64,000 bases of DNA from Macrocybe gigantea (GCA_011319805.1 SJRY01000272.1:482129-546128), one strand, 5' to 3'; shown: positions 12,035 to 24,812, numbered from the stretch's first letter. The notes: generated from the letters alone by a model not told the origin. Program-made: numbers and translations.

Positions 12035-12590
12035 TTATGCCTTCTTGGTCTTTGCTAGCGCTTTCCTGACCGTGTCTCTCCGCTGCTTCTTGGCGAGCAT
12101 GACGGCGAAGCGGCCAAAATCGTTGAGCGAGCGCCTCTTCTCGAGGGCGGCGCGTTTCTGTGCCCAGCTGCTCTTGTTCCACTTGTCGACGATGGCCTCC
12201 TTCTCAACGAGCTTGCGAATCACGCCCGAACCAGCGCCACGCGGCAGCGAGGTCAGCCGAAGCGAGGTCAGCGTCAGGTGGCGGTATGGGAAGGCCTGTC
12301 GTGGCACGCCCGTCGTGGGACCGTCGATGATGGCCTGATGTGCGTGATCGCGGACATGAAGTCAGTCGTGCGGCTTTCTTTGAGATGACAAAGAGGAATG
12401 GACTCGCCCTGTTGTGGTCGATGATTTCGGAGATGATGGCGATTTTACCAGAGTATGGGCCAGCTTTCAGCAGCACGACTTGGGGAGCATTAGGCACGAA
12501 ATTGAACAGTGAAAAAAAAAAAAAATTGGGCTTACCTCGGCCGACCTCGACGAAGCGTTTAAAGTTGGATTCCTGCTGCTGGAGAATGAT
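12035..12590 (-). CDS. RPL14: 60S ribosomal protein eL14
   Basis: Component of the large ribosomal subunit. The last exon (12035 to about 12330) encodes PRQAFPYRHLTLT, RGAGSGVIRKLVEKE and the conserved tail KWNKSSWAQKRAALEKRR through ALAKTKKA. The middle exon (about 12400-12484) encodes VVLLKAGPYSGKIAIISEII. The upstream exon contains ESNFKRFVEVGR (about 12540-12575). Splice joins fit: the A13 run near 12512-12524 is the pyrimidine tract, on the minus strand, of the first of these introns. The N-terminal methionine sits in a very short first exon further upstream that could not be placed with certainty; ATG at 12661 is in another frame. It is oriented away from the PC-esterase gene. Confidence 0.9.
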
Positions 12591-13255
12591 AAACCGACAT
12601 CAGCTTCCTGCTCAAGGGGCACTCGCAGCAGGAAACAGCCATCTGGACGACCCGCAGCCATCACCCGTCCCTCGAAAGGCCCTTCCTTGACCAACGATCC
12701 AACTCCATCGCCAAACATCATCCGTTCCCAGGACACCACATCCAACCTTCAAAGGCCCAATCCACCCCTCCCGATGGCTGCGAATCGTCCGAACCGGCGT
12801 CTCCTAGCTCGTCTCGACGTGAACAACGCTCACTGGCATGATGAATTTTTGGGTCTTGAGGACGGTGAGTCTTGCGGCGCGACGTCTGTTTTTTTTGCGT
12901 TGATCAATCGACGCAGTCTGTCGTTGTTGAGAGTTTGTTTGTGCGAGTTAGGATCGGGAGTTGCCGAACAATTACTTGAACATGGTCATATTTCTGCGCC
13001 AACATAACTTTACAACTTTTTTATTTTCAGGACGAGTGTACGCCGACACAGAAGTCGTCCAGCTCTGAATGTCTGCAAGTGTTATTCTCTGTAAACGCAG
13101 CATCTGGAAATGCAGGATTCGATGACGTGGGAATCAACTGCCTCCTTTTTCTGACATCGCCCCTTTTTCTCCGGTCTCGAAGAACTCGTGGCTTACGAAA
13201 ATCTTCAAAAAGGCTTTCGACTAAGAAATAGGATACTTGCTTCGTCTCTAGCAAA

Positions 13256-15035
13256 ATGCCGCGATTCAGAAGTCGGCTGCGTCTCGCGAGTCTCATCTCA
13301 ATGCTAGGACTCGTCTTCTGGTTGTCTACGCTTGATTCTGGCGCTTCGGACGACACCGCATCCGAAAAGCCTAGTCGAAAGTACGCCCAGCAGCTCGGAT
13401 CGCTGTTTGAAAACTCCTGGCGGTTCAGCCTCAAGAAGAACGCTTCATTAAACTTGAACAACGCGGACTCTGACCAGGACAGCTTCTCGTCCGCGTCCGC
13501 TGCCAACTCCACCGCCACCGCCTCCTCGAGATTCCACCCATGGTGCGACCGTAATGAATGCTCCAACGGGCGTTGGGTCCCGCTCGACCCACCCTTTCGC
13601 TCTCTCGCTGACTTTCAGGCCGCCTACGCGAACCGGCTCGACCACGTCTGGAAGGGCTGTCGCGCGATCCCGCGCAAGTCCGAGGAGGGCGCGCCAGTGG
13701 ACCAGAAAAAGGTCGACGAGGACCGCCTGATGGACGTCATGAGCTGGGCGTGGCGCCCCTACGTCGGCGAGATGCGCAAGTGGGACGTTGACGAGTTTGC
13801 GATCAGGTTGTTGAGGAGCCCCGGAGGCCTGATTCTGATCGGAGGTATGATTTCGACGGCGCATTGTTGAATCGTAAATTTCGGGTGTGTAATGGTTGGG
13901 CTAGATTCTATAACGCAGCAGCACCACCACGCGCTCGGCTACGCGCTCAACCAGGGCGATCTCGAGTTTGACATCGACCCGCCCCACCTGCCCATGCACG
14001 ACCACAAGAACGTGCACCAGCGCGTGCTCAAGCCTCACTCGCCCAAGACGCGCGAGCTCCTGCGCCGCGCCGGCGTGCCCGAGTCGCGTCTGCAGCGGCC
14101 CATCCTGACCATGCTCGAGGACCACATGCTCATCGGCCAGAGAGACATCAGGGCCATCACCAACGCGCGCGAGGACTATTACTGGTACCACGACTTTCAG
14201 CGCGTGCCTGGCTGGGAAGAGTTTGTCAAGAAAGCGACGATGCCGAGGGAGGGCGAAGAGAACACCGTGACAGAGGACACGGTCCTGGTTATGAACGCCG
14301 GAGCTCATGTGAGGACGCGCCATCCTTCGCCCGAGCTTCGCTGATGTCCTCCTCAGTGGTCTAGGCACGAACTCGCAATGCTCCCTGCTCGATCCACAGA
14401 CGAAGAAGAACAAGCTCAAGTTGTAGCTACCTATCACAAAATGGTAAGCACAAACTCATCCTCTCTTCCAACCAATCCAAACGCGGGCATCTCTCTCCAG
14501 ACAAAGCTCATCACAGACCGCATCGCACCGATCGATCGCCTGCTCGTCTACTACCGCTCCACCTCGCCAGGGCACCCGATCTGCGAAGCCCGCTCCAAGC
14601 CGTACCTCTCGCCTCACGAAGCGCTCGACGCAGAGCAGCGTCCCGTCGAACGGCTCAAGTCCCAGGTGGACACGCCGGACCTCAAGCAGCAGCGCGCACG
14701 CTGGGACTGGGACCTCTTTCAGCCGCACAACGCCGTGTGGCGGCGCTTGATCGAGGACGAGCTCGCGCCTACGCGTCGCGCGCGCGTTCAGGCGGGTTTG
14801 AGGCCCGGCGCGCGGTGGGAGTACGTCGACCTTTGGCAACTCGACTTGCAGCGCCCCGATGCGCATTCGGAGCCTGGCATCGATTGCTTGCATTGTGAGA
14901 CTTTTTCTTTTCCTCCTGCTCTGTCGTGGCTCATGTGACACACCTCTGACAGGGTGTCTACCTTCTGTGCTCAATCAATGGACGGCGCGCATCCATCATT
15001 TGCTCTTCCTCGACTCTATCTCGCGCGACGAGTGA
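13256..15035 (+). CDS. PC-esterase / CAS1-like SGNH acyltransferase, type II membrane protein
   Basis: SGNH-fold O-acyltransferase or esterase of the plant TBL / fungal CAS1 kind, probably acting on polysaccharides in the Golgi. The N-terminus has a short basic stretch and one hydrophobic segment (SLISMLGLVFWLSTL), fitting a signal anchor. It is followed by a variable lumenal stem and the block WCDRNECSNGRWVP. The nucleophile motif GDSITQQHHH is split by an intron with the donor at about 13845 and the acceptor at about 13904. The C-terminal catalytic motif is DCLHWCLPSVLNQW, the D-x-x-H pair expected for this family, and is again split by an intron at about 14894-14952. Five exons join cleanly and end at the stop at 15033. 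Length about 510 residues. No lesion was seen. Confidence 0.85.
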
Positions 15036-15816
15036 CTTTTATCCTGTCTTTTGTTTATACCAAGGGTTCTAGAGTAATTTGGGTAATTGACGGTCAAGTA
15101 CTGTATAGCTAATTTTGAGATCCCCCAAAAGTTTGACTCTTTGACATTTATCGTGCTGAAGCGTCTGCCAAGGATACGAGACGACTATGCGAAATCGATC
15201 AGCCTTGCTGGCGTTTTTGAGAATATGAAGGTCTTTCAGCATTGTGCTTTTATACATCACAATTCGTCCGGGCTCTGTATCGGGGGTCACTTGTAAAAAA
15301 GCGGAGGTAGCAATGAATTTTTTGACTCAAGTTCGGCTGGTACCGCGCGTCCTGACAAACTCACATCACGCGTACTGCACATTCACTGGCACCCCGTGTC
15401 GCCTGCATGTATCATCGGCTTACTCTGCTCTTTTCGTGCACGCGGCGTTGCTCGACGAGATCGATCCATGTCTGGCAAAATTTCATATGGAGCCATGGAC
15501 ATGAACCGCGCTCCTCCCTGCCATGCGGCATGCCATAGCTCTTGCGCATGTCTGCTAATTATACGGTATGTGACTGGACTGCGCTCGCACCAATGATAGT
15601 TCCAACGGTCGACAGAGCGCCTCGAGTTGTGCCGAGACAGAGAGAGGGCGGCCAGACGTGGCATGCTGCCCAACTCTGCCGTGCGTATCACACGTGGCGT
15701 CTCGCAAGGCGTTGATAAAAACATGTAAAAAAAAAAAGGATTGGAGACGCAGTCGCAATACTCTCAACCTCCCAACCATACGTTCCTCGCATCATCACCA
15801 AGCAAGCAACCCAACC
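15036..15816. other. Intergenic region
   Basis: About 780 bp between the acyltransferase stop and the FHA-protein start. No supported gene. An A11 run lies just upstream of the FHA gene near 15726. Confidence 0.4.
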
Positions 15817-17063
15817 ATGGATCAAGCATCGCACCTCCTCATACGAATCGCAGAAGCCGACAAACAGTTGGCGATAACGCTGCCATCCAACCGGCAAATC
15901 CACATCGGGCGAGCGAAGCACTTGGTGGTGAATGACGCCTTTCTGGGCCTTCCTCACCCTGGCATGAGCAAATCACACGCAACAATATGGACGGATGGAC
16001 AAAACGTGATCTCTTTTTGTTTCGCAAACGTCGCTCATCTCCTCATGAACGTCGTTCCCTCGACAGGTCTATGTAGTAGATCAGGGCAGCAGAATCGGAA
16101 CATACGTCAACGGAGAGCGCCTCAGCGCTAGACGAGAAGTCTCCGAACCATACGCACTTCAGCACGGAGACAGCCTGGTGAGCTCTCTACCCTGACCCTG
16201 ACCCATGTCCCCGTCAACGCCGTGACTGACGTGATCGGACGCAACTCTCCCAGCGCTTCGGTGCCCAATCGTCTGAAAGCACTTCAATCACAATAGAAAT
16301 GGGAGCGCCAACCACAACCGAGTCTGACTCCGCACCTGACAGCGAAGATCTGTCCAGAGCGATAGCATGGGCGCAGCGGTGGGACGACACTGAGCCCGTC
16401 CTGCGATGGCTCACGCATGCAGATCCGCGAGAACGAATGCAAATGGCCAAACGGTTCAGCGACGAGTGCGGAGCCGCTTGCGCAAAACTGGATCTCTCGA
16501 GAAGGAACATCTCCACATGGGACGTCACTGATGTTCTCATGCTCCAGCTGTGCGACATCATGCAGGACCTCGAGCCTGTCGGAGAAGACGCGACGTCCTT
16601 TCCCGAGGACTTCGGAGACATCGACGAGGAATGGATACGAGAAAACTTTGTTCAACCGTTGCTCAAGTATAACCCACCACGGGTGGTGATCATCATCGAC
16701 TCTCTAAGTGCTGCTGTGCACCGTTCGCTGGTGGAGCCCCTCATCTCCCTGATGATGCTCCTGGAGCACACAAGACAGATCCCCATGAGGATTTTCGTGA
16801 TGTCAGACTCGGAGCTAAGCGAACTGACCAGGAAGGCAACTCGACTTCCGGCGGCACCATCGTCAATGAAAGAAAACACGACGGAGGCATCTTCCCTTTG
16901 CAGAAAGTCCGAGTGGCCACTGATTACAAAGGTATGACCCACCTACGTGCATCCGACAAAAAAGGCTCAACACTTTCGCACACAGGTGTATGAAGCACCA
17001 GTTCCCAACCCGGATCGAGTCGATGGCGGCGTGCTGGTATGCGTTTCCCCAAACTCTGCGTGA
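15817..17063 (+). CDS. FHA-domain protein
   Basis: The N-terminal forkhead-associated domain would bind phosphothreonine peptides. The order IHIGRAK, MSKSHATIW, then QGSRIGTYVNGERL gives the conserved Gly-Arg, Ser-x-x-His and Asn-Gly positions. The domain is split by an intron starting at about 16006 (gtgatct) and ending at about 16068. The remainder (about 230 residues) is acidic, with a block DEEWIRENFVQPLL and a hydrophobic strand PPRVVIIIDSLSAAV resembling a Rossmann-like or NTPase-type beta strand. It has no motif I can name. The start at 15817 sits just before the domain. Three introns join in frame to the stop at 17061. Partners are unknown. Confidence 0.7.
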
Positions 17064-17866
17064 CATGGTGTGAAGAAGGTGGATGGAGACAGGTTGCTGG
17101 GCCTGAGAGATGACCAAGACAGTGCGACGCATGTGCGTTCCGGGAAGGTGTGATGCGATATTGGATTGCAATTTGTATCGAATAAGGTATTTATAGGAGA
17201 TTCCAATGGTGAGATTTGGATGATTGTGCTGTTGCCCACCCGCAGAAAGTATAGAAAAAAAAAGTGCCTGATGTTAGGAAATAGTAAGGCCTGATAGCCT
17301 CGGAACACTAGGAATACGTATGCTGTTATCAAGGGAAGGGAAAACGAATCGACGGATCTAGATTTGCGAAAATTTGGGGGGTTTGAAACGCGTGAAAAAC
17401 TGAATGGAATGGCTAGACGTTTCATAGTCACGAAGAAAAGGTTTGAGCGGGGGCGGAAGACACATGGGGCAATGTCAACGTCAGAAAGGCATTCGTGTGT
17501 GGCAAAGGGGTTTGAAAACAGACTGCATTGCACCCGCAGCAGCATTGTTCAGTACGTTCCGGTACGACAAAGTGTCTTGTTTCCCATGTCATTACGGCTT
17601 TGAAAGACATGATATGAAGGAGCAGCAGGTCATGAGGTTCATTGCATTACGAATCGTTTGATGGAGGCCGCCGAGGATTGAGAGGATAGACGGTCAATTG
17701 AACGAAGACGGACTGATCAGATGGTGGTCTGGAACTTGGAATGGATCGGTGAATGAAGACGTCGCTCAAAACACGGGGTGAAATGTCGCAATGAAGTGTA
17801 AATACGGTGAAACGGAGTACGGGCACGTCGGAGTCTGCGACTGATGCTGTGTGGACTAGGAGGGCG
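17064..17866. other. Convergent intergenic region
   Basis: About 800 bp between the 3' ends of the FHA gene and the TMEM242-like gene. Scattered short frames only; no supported feature. Confidence 0.4.
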
Positions 17867-18718
17867 TCACGACACGGTGTCAGTTTTTGTGGATTCTTGC
17901 ACCTCCCTTCCCCGTCGGGCTCTCTCGACCTTCAGTTCTGCTTCCATCTCTAGCAACGCGGTCTGGGCCCAGACGGCGAATCCGCCCTTGTCGTAAGCAT
18001 CGCGCAATCGCTTTTCCGCATCTTCCCATTTCCACTCGAGGTCGACCTCGGAGTTGTACACAATCGGCTTGCCGCTGTCGTCCACGGGGTCCCGATGTAT
18101 TTGCGCGGTGAGACCGGGCATTCTTTTCCATATAGCCAACCGCACTTTTCGCGCGAATTCGCTCGTCTGTAAAGGAGAGTGAATTCGCTCAGCTGGCGGA
18201 GACGAGCATACGCCTGATGACCTACATCTTGCACGTCCATAGTTGTCTTGACGCCGTAAACCAGGAGTGCCGCCCCGACAGTAACCAGGCACGTTGCGAT
18301 GCCAAACGCCTTGCCTGCGAAAACAGCGGTGCTGGAGTCCAATTTCGACAACGCCGTCATGAACTGCCCTGAACCAGGCGAGGTCTCGTCGGAGGAGGCA
18401 AGCTTGATTTCGGACATGTCTGCCGCGGGAGCCGCCGTTGTCCGCGGAAATTGCACCGCACCACGGGAGGCATGACGTGGAGGAGGAGCTGCCGCATTCT
18501 TCAGAGAGGCGCGAGCTACCTTTGTCCGTTGTCTGGCTATGAAAACAAGGGGAATAGCCAAGGCTATTGACGTTCCGACAAACTGACATGATCTGCAATG
18601 AGCATTCCCGACAAAGTCACAGTGAGACAGCCAGACTCACCGCGGCGACTGGCACCCACTTTGAAATGCGACGCGCAGCTGGTTTGTCTTGTTCCGCCGC
18701 ATCCTGGACGTCCGACAT
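17867..18718 (-). CDS. Small mitochondrial-type membrane protein, TMEM242-like
   Basis: Reading the minus strand from ATG 18718 gives MSDVQDAAEQDKPAARR, a hydrophobic segment FVGTSIALAIPLVFI, a Pro/Ala-rich loop, a second hydrophobic segment GIATCLVTVGAALLVYGV, then DVQD joined across an intron to TSEFARKVRLAIWKRMPGL and a charged helical tail. This two-helix layout and spacing recall TMEM242, which in animals helps assemble the ATP synthase c-ring and complex I. The match is by pattern only. The first intron uses gtgagt after PVAA. To keep frame its acceptor must be the second cag (about 18585), 10 nt past an earlier one. If the family guess is wrong, it is still a two-pass protein with a soluble C-terminal tail of about 100 residues. 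Confidence 0.5.
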
Positions 18719-19604
18719 ACCCTTTGGCGGAGGGGAGGCTGGGTCTTGTTTTGTTGGGCTACGATTGCATGTGTTTGCTATCACCAAATAATTATGTACC
18801 AGGTTCTCACGATGAGCTTAACCCTGACTCACGACTACACAGCAAAAATGCCGCGTCTTGCTTTCTAGCGGGATGTCCCTAACACTTGGACGACATTCCA
18901 AGCCCACGCGCTCACGCAGTTATTCTCAAGCATTGTGATATTGAGCAAAAAGGCTTTCTCCATGCAGTGTCAGGTTTGATTGCGGCCCTCCGGCGGAAAT
19001 TGACTGTGAGCCGTACGTATTTTGGGAGTGAAAGAGCTACCGTGTATCCTTCGGCTGAGGTCCTCTTTGGACGTCTTTGTGGCAAGCTCACGCGTGCTAC
19101 GACTCTAGCCACGGAGACTTCATTGTTCGTCTCTCGCTTTGTCCGCAAAGCTCAAAGTGTGCAGCGAATCCGTCTGCACAGTGCACACCGTCATGACCCC
19201 TGGCATGCTCTAAAACGCATGCAGCTGTCTGAATTTATCAAAGACTGGTCACGGAGATCTTCAGGGGACTGCGGCTTTTGCTCGGCTTTACGCGGTTTCG
19301 CTGAGTTTTGTTTTTGACCTCAATATGGTTCGTCCTTTGTCAGTTTTATCGAACATGTTCAACCGTCTCCGACGCACCGCCAGACGGCAAACAAATAAAT
19401 AGAGAGCCACGGCTGATCAGGGGCGTTTCACGTTCCGGTGCTGGAGAAGTATATACTCTCTTTCGGATGTTGCTTTTATAAAAATTCGTGTGAATTCCCC
19501 CAAAGCTAGCAGCACAATTGCAACGCAGAAAGAAAGGCACAGAAAGAAAGGCACCAAAAAGGCGAAACTGTAAACCGACACTTTTGATCATCTCTGATGA
19601 CAAT
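18719..19604. other. Intergenic region
   Basis: About 885 bp. An open frame of 143 codons on the plus strand (18886-19317) has no family resemblance, no plausible splicing context and no neighbour relationship, so it is not called. Confidence 0.4.
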
Positions 19605-20553
19605 CTAGACAGGCGATGTCTCCTGCTTTGATCGCGGAAGTTTTTCAGCGCTGTTAACTTTTGTCCTGTCCGGATCCTGTTGGATCACATTCACTTCTTC
19701 CGCAGAGTCCCGCTGCTCTGCAGAGCTAGACCGGTCCGCAGAATCTGTCTCCGGTCCACCAAGATCGGGCGCTGGGGGAGCAGGTATCGATACCGCAGGT
19801 TGGTACCAAAAGACAGGGTACCTTCGCTGGACGTTGTTGGTCAACAGCGCTACGACCAAGGCGAGGGCGGAGGACAAAAGGACGACGGGAAGGTAATACC
19901 ACCCCATGGCCCTGATTTCCGCGTTGGTCGCTGCAAGCAGGGCCGTCGCTCCTGGGAAGAGAAGCATGGTCAACAGTTAGGAAAAAAAAAAGTGCACGAT
20001 GAATTCGCGTGGAGCCTGACCTGCAGGAGGGTGGGTGGTGGAAGTCATTTGCATCAGAACGATAGCGCTGGCGCAGGACAAGGACCCAGCGAGCCATATG
20101 AGGTCTTGAAATCTTTGCTCCGTTGGAAGGAGGTGGAACAGCTTAGTAATGCACACGCCGACCAAGGCGCCTACGAAATGGCCGCCCACCAGCGCACGCG
20201 GCTGCGCTAAAGGTGCATCGATGGCGCCGTAGATCAGAACCGCTGAAGCTCCCTGTTATGCTCGTCAAATGACTGAAAAAAAAAATAGCGAGGCGATACG
20301 AAAAGTGTGCAAGACTCACGTAACTCGCAACGATCTCCGGAACACCTCTTCGAATGAAATATTGCGCGTTTCCGAAGAATCCCTGCAAAAGAGAGATACC
20401 ACCGAAAGCTCCTATGAATGACCAGATCCAGATGACGTATTGAGGCTGTTTTGGAGGCGGGCTAGCGCGGTACCCGATCCAACGACTGAGCCATGGCGGA
20501 AGCGTTGACAAAATATGGGGCTTGTGTCCATGGTTGTATACCTGTGTAATCAT
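19605..20553 (-). CDS. HPP-family integral membrane protein
   Basis: The family is named after the His-Pro-Pro motif, seen here as TTHPPAGATALLAATN (about 20031 to about 19930, split by an intron). Several transmembrane segments are visible: VIWIWSFIGAFGGISLLQG, GASAVLIYGAID, GHFVGALVGVCITKL, LAGSLSCASAIVLMQM and YYLPVVLLSSALALVVALL. After VQRRYPVFWYQP the C-terminal tail is acidic and serine-rich and probably cytosolic. Three exons join in frame. Plant and cyanobacterial members have been linked to nitrite transport; the fungal role is not established. The start at 20553 gives MITQVYNHGHKPH; a start closer to the PPWLSRWIGYR block is possible. Confidence 0.85.
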
Positions 20554-21958
20554 AACTGCGCCACGCTAAACTATTCAACGGGAAATATCGAAAGACAAGA
20601 GTTATTTGCCAAGCTCACCGTAGAGACTATGCCCTTCTGTCAGACAGAAGAAGAATGAAGACTTGAAAGTTGACAGCCTGCGGGTGGCAGGCCGTTCAGG
20701 AAGTTTTAACCTGTTGTGGGATCATGGCATCTAGCTCGACGCGAGTTGACGATTAGGTAAGCAAGTACCCTTATTTACCGGGTTTGTTTGCAATACGCGA
20801 ACCTGCAGTGGTTCTCTCCGTGACGGTCTCATCAACAAAAATTGATTGCTCCTTTCTTCGCAATTGGATCAGCCGTCGAGAATCAGCTACGCTTGGAGAA
20901 TCTCTTTCCTTTGACCGCTCGACTTGTGACCGAGTATTTTTAGTCTATCGCCAATAGGTAAGGCGCTTCATCCACAATTGAATGCTGGTTCTTTGTCGTA
21001 AGCGGAACTTTCCCCGCCAAATCCACGCTTCCCGAGGTAGTAGACAGTGACACTAATGCGTGTCTTTAGATATGGAGCGAATGTGCGTTTATACCGAACC
21101 CGCGCAGAATGTCATGCCTGAATAGCACGCTGCTCTTGACCGCGTGATCAGGTCACAGATCATTCGGGTCTCTGATGAGACAGGCAGGGCGCCGTACACA
21201 CCGCGGGGCTTTCTTCATGAGCCGATTTGACTTGACAGTTGTTACCGTGGACAGTTGCTCACCACTGGAAATGAGAGTGACAATAGCCCCGGTTCACTCT
21301 AGCCGGTCCCGTGTGTGTTTCTTTTTTCCTAACAAGATGTCACGCTAAACACCCGTCAAAACAATTTAAATGGATGGCCCACGGACGATATCGCATTCTT
21401 GTTCTCACCGTCGGAGAGATCGATGGTTGGACGGTATAGCGCTCCTGGATAGCATTGCGAATTTTCGCTGACAACTGTCAACCTGCAAATAGTACCATCT
21501 CGTGTATCGGAAGCAACAGCAAAGCGTATCGTCCCGCTGACGTTCACGCACAAGCACAAGCAATCGCAGCTGGCTAAGCTATGTCACAAACAACCGCTCA
21601 TCAAGGTCCCTAGGGTACCTGATTCACCTCGCCACCACTGCGAGAGTGATTGTGGAAATTAGCGACATCGCGATCTTTCAACATCTATCAATCTACGCGG
21701 TTATGCCCATAAGACGACACGCACTCTTTGGATCCATAACTGATCGTGCCTTCTTGGTATTCATCTTGTCAGACGTTTCTCCCACCGGGCGAGCGTCACT
21801 GTAGCGAACACAGCGTATTGTCTTCCGAACCGCTCGGTATCCGACCGCCTGAGAACTGCCAATTTGTTACCCTTTTTCAGACCGCAAAGACGGAGGCAGG
21901 ACGATTTAAAAAGGCCCATTGAAAGAGCCAGTCCTCCATCACACCTCACTGCTTCACC
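20554..21958. other. Long intergenic region upstream of P450 genes
   Basis: About 1.4 kb with no supported gene. A TATA-like tttaaaaa occurs at about 21905, some 55 nt upstream of the P450 start, and is a candidate core promoter element. Confidence 0.4.
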
Positions 21959-24040
21959 ATGGCGAGTTTCTCTCTCCTGGGCGGTGACTCCATTCCCTCT
22001 CTATCTCAGACCATTGTGTTGTGGGCCTCTATCGTGTCCGCGACGGTCTACCTCTTCGCCCGCTTTTTTTCTGCCAGACGTCTTGTAGACAAGGATGGAA
22101 ATACCATCCCTCCAGGTCCCATCGGTCTCCCGATAGTCGGTACGTTTCTTCAAGTCGCACGATTTCTAGCTCTGCGTTTAACATTCCAACTTCAGGATCT
22201 TTCCCCTTCCTCACGCGTTATCCTGAGCTGACGCTCGACTATTGGGCGAAGAAGTTTGGGTCCTTGTATTCCGTCTGGCTTGGAAACCAACTTTTCGTCA
22301 TCATCTCTGATCCTCAAATCGTAAAAGATCTCATGGTCACAAACGGAGCCGTCTTTTCTTCTCGCAAGGAGATGTTCCTCAAGTCCCAGACTATATTTGC
22401 GGGGCGTGGCATTACCGCCACGCCTTACAACGACAAATGGTGTGCTCATCTTTTTCAGTACAGCATTTTGACAGCGTTATTCATGTTGGACTCCTAATAT
22501 TACAGGCGCAAGCATCGCAGGATTGCTACGGGTTCTCTGAATACGCGCGCCGTGGACGACTACACTCATGTCTTGGACTTTGAAGCCACCGTTCTCATCA
22601 AGGAACTCTATAAGAACGGAAAGGCCGGCCAAGCGCCTATCAATCCTCAGCCTCACGCCGGGCGCTGCTCTCTCAATAACATGCTGACGATCGTCTTCGC
22701 GACGCGCACTGACAGCATCGATCACCCCCTTGTCGCCCACGCACTCAAACTGTCCCGCGAATTCATGTCAGTATCAAACACCTCGCTCGCGTCAAACACG
22801 CCTGTCGGTTTGCTGATCATCATTCAACAGGAACTGTACAGGTCCGGTGTCCAACCTGACCGACTTTGTCCCTCTTCTTCAACACTTGCCCAATTCTATG
22901 ATCAACCGCGGGAAGAAACTGCATTCGGGCTTGGTGGATACGTACGGTGGCATGATCCTAGCTCTTGAAGCTCGCATTAAGCGTGGGGAGGCCGTGCCTG
23001 ATTGTCTGGTGAAGACGATGTTGGAAATAAAAGAAGACGAAGAATTGGACCACCTGGACATGTCTGTCCTTTGCTCCGCATTCATGATCGGTGGCGTGGA
23101 AACAGTAAGTTTATACGACAAAGAATCTGCCCGTGCACTGTTGACAAATTTTCCTTTTTTTTTCTTTTGGCGCAGACCGCTTCCATCATGCAATGGTTCT
23201 CAGCATTAATTCCGGCATATCCCGAAATTCAGGCAAAAGCCCATGAAGAATTAGACCGCGTCGTCGGTCGACACCGTCTTCCGACCGTTGCAGACGAGAA
23301 AAATATGCCGTACATTCACGCTATCATCAAGGTTCGCCCTTAGTTTCACACACCTGTACTGCTAATTCTCCTGATCGTCCATCAAACCGTCATTCAGGAA
23401 GTCGAGCGTTGCCACAACCCTTTTTGGCTGGGTACTCCCCATGTGAACACGCAAGACTTCACGTATCAGGGTCAATTCATACCGAAAGACACCGTTTTAG
23501 TTTTGAATACGGTTGGTCGATTCGCATGTCATGTCCATCGTGAGGAGCTGACTTCTACGCTGGAACAGTACACCATGCACTATGACTTCACGCGTCATCC
23601 AGACCCCTTCACATTTAATGTAGTATCCATAACTCCATTTACCGAAAAACTGTCTTCTGACGAGTTCTTCCTCAGCCCGAGCGATACATCAATGATTCCA
23701 CCTTGTCTTCTGAATCCGCTAATCTGGCGAATGCGTATGAACGTGATCACTGGATGTTTGGCGTAGGGTGAGTGACGTGGAAATTATTCGGTGATGCATA
23801 GCCCTCACGCCAAGATGCTTTCGTGGCTTCAGGCGCCGAATATGTCCGGGAATGTGGGTCGCTGAGCGGGAAATATGGTTGGTCATTTCCCGCCTGCTTT
23901 GGGCATTCAGGATGGAACAGATCCCTGGGGAACCCATCGATTTAAAGGAGTACGATGGTCTTTCCGGGCGATCACCTGTCCCGTTCCGCATCAGGATGAT
24001 ACCTCGGGACGAAAATGTCGCCCAGGTCCTTGGTCTGTGA
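21959..24040 (+). CDS. Cytochrome P450 monooxygenase (first of two)
   Basis: Microsomal heme-thiolate monooxygenase. The N-terminal membrane anchor (about residues 13-30) is followed by the proline hinge IPPGPIGLPIVG, split by an intron. The C-helix block is KWRKHRRIA, and the I-helix oxygen-binding segment is FMIGGVETTASIMQW (about 23082-23200, split by an intron). The K-helix ExxR reads EVER at about 23400. After HPDPFTFNPERY, the heme loop FGVGRRICPG (about 23750-23855, split by an intron just before the Cys-bearing part) carries the axial cysteine. About ten exons join in frame to the stop at 24038, and all hallmark motifs are intact. It resembles the OrdA-like group I enzymes common in mushrooms. 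The substrate cannot be inferred. A second, clearly different P450 follows in the same orientation. Confidence 0.85.
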
Positions 24041-24812
24041 GCAAACTCCGGCGCTTGAAAAGAAATGAATGCGGCATTGTTTCATCTATCTCCTTGCTGC
24101 AAAGTCTAAACCGTCTGCCATGATACTCGCTTTGTATCAAGTTTAAATTTATTGGTCGCTGTGTAACGCATCCTGACGGTTTTAGCTTCGAAGCATCGTA
24201 CAGTTTGATAAAATTCCCAGCTGCCTCGAATTCGGATTTGCCATCTAAGTCAAAGCCCGATTCGTTAGGAACGGACTCAGTCGCGTGGCCTGACTAATAG
24301 TATCATATTGCTGTGCGTGGAACCAACTTCAGCTTTCCAGAACCGGTCGCCTTCAATCGCCACGCTCCTGAGTCCTTTGCTGTGTTCTGCCCGTTATACG
24401 CCGTCGCCACATACGCGACGTTCCATTTCGTGGCCAACATTCTCCTCAGCGATGAGCTAACGACGATAGAAGAGCTTCACTAGACAATCAGCTCGCTGTC
24501 ACTTGGCTTCTTTCAGTGGTGGTGGCAGTCAACGTCAGTCAGGGGCAGCTGAAAATTAACGAGATTTTAGGCCTTTAGACCCCGCATTATGATAGAATCT
24601 CTACCACGGCGCGGAGTGGGTATTCCGTCGCCACGTGTCCTTTGAATTTGAGACGGATGAAGCCTACTGGGGTTACTGGCACTGGAGCCTGACTAGTATC
24701 ACCATTTCATGCCGACCTGACTCATGATGGTTTCGAATTGCAGCAGCTCGCGCCACACTCCGTTATAAAAGCTGTATAGAATGCTTGTGAGCGGTGTTCA
24801 CGAACACTCTGA
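24041..24812. other. Intergenic region between the two P450 genes
   Basis: About 770 bp, no supported gene. Confidence 0.4.

Noticed and set aside
12512..12524. A13 run, considered as a poly(A) tail of a retrocopy
   Set aside because: It lies inside an intron of the eL14 gene and is the pyrimidine tract before the acceptor on the minus strand; similar runs occur in other introns.
13448..13864. 138-codon minus-strand frame rich in Val, Gly and Arg
   Set aside because: Antisense shadow of the acyltransferase coding exon.
18886..19317. 143-codon open frame on the plus strand
   Set aside because: No family resemblance, no splicing context, composition like flanking intergenic DNA; length is within chance for this base composition.
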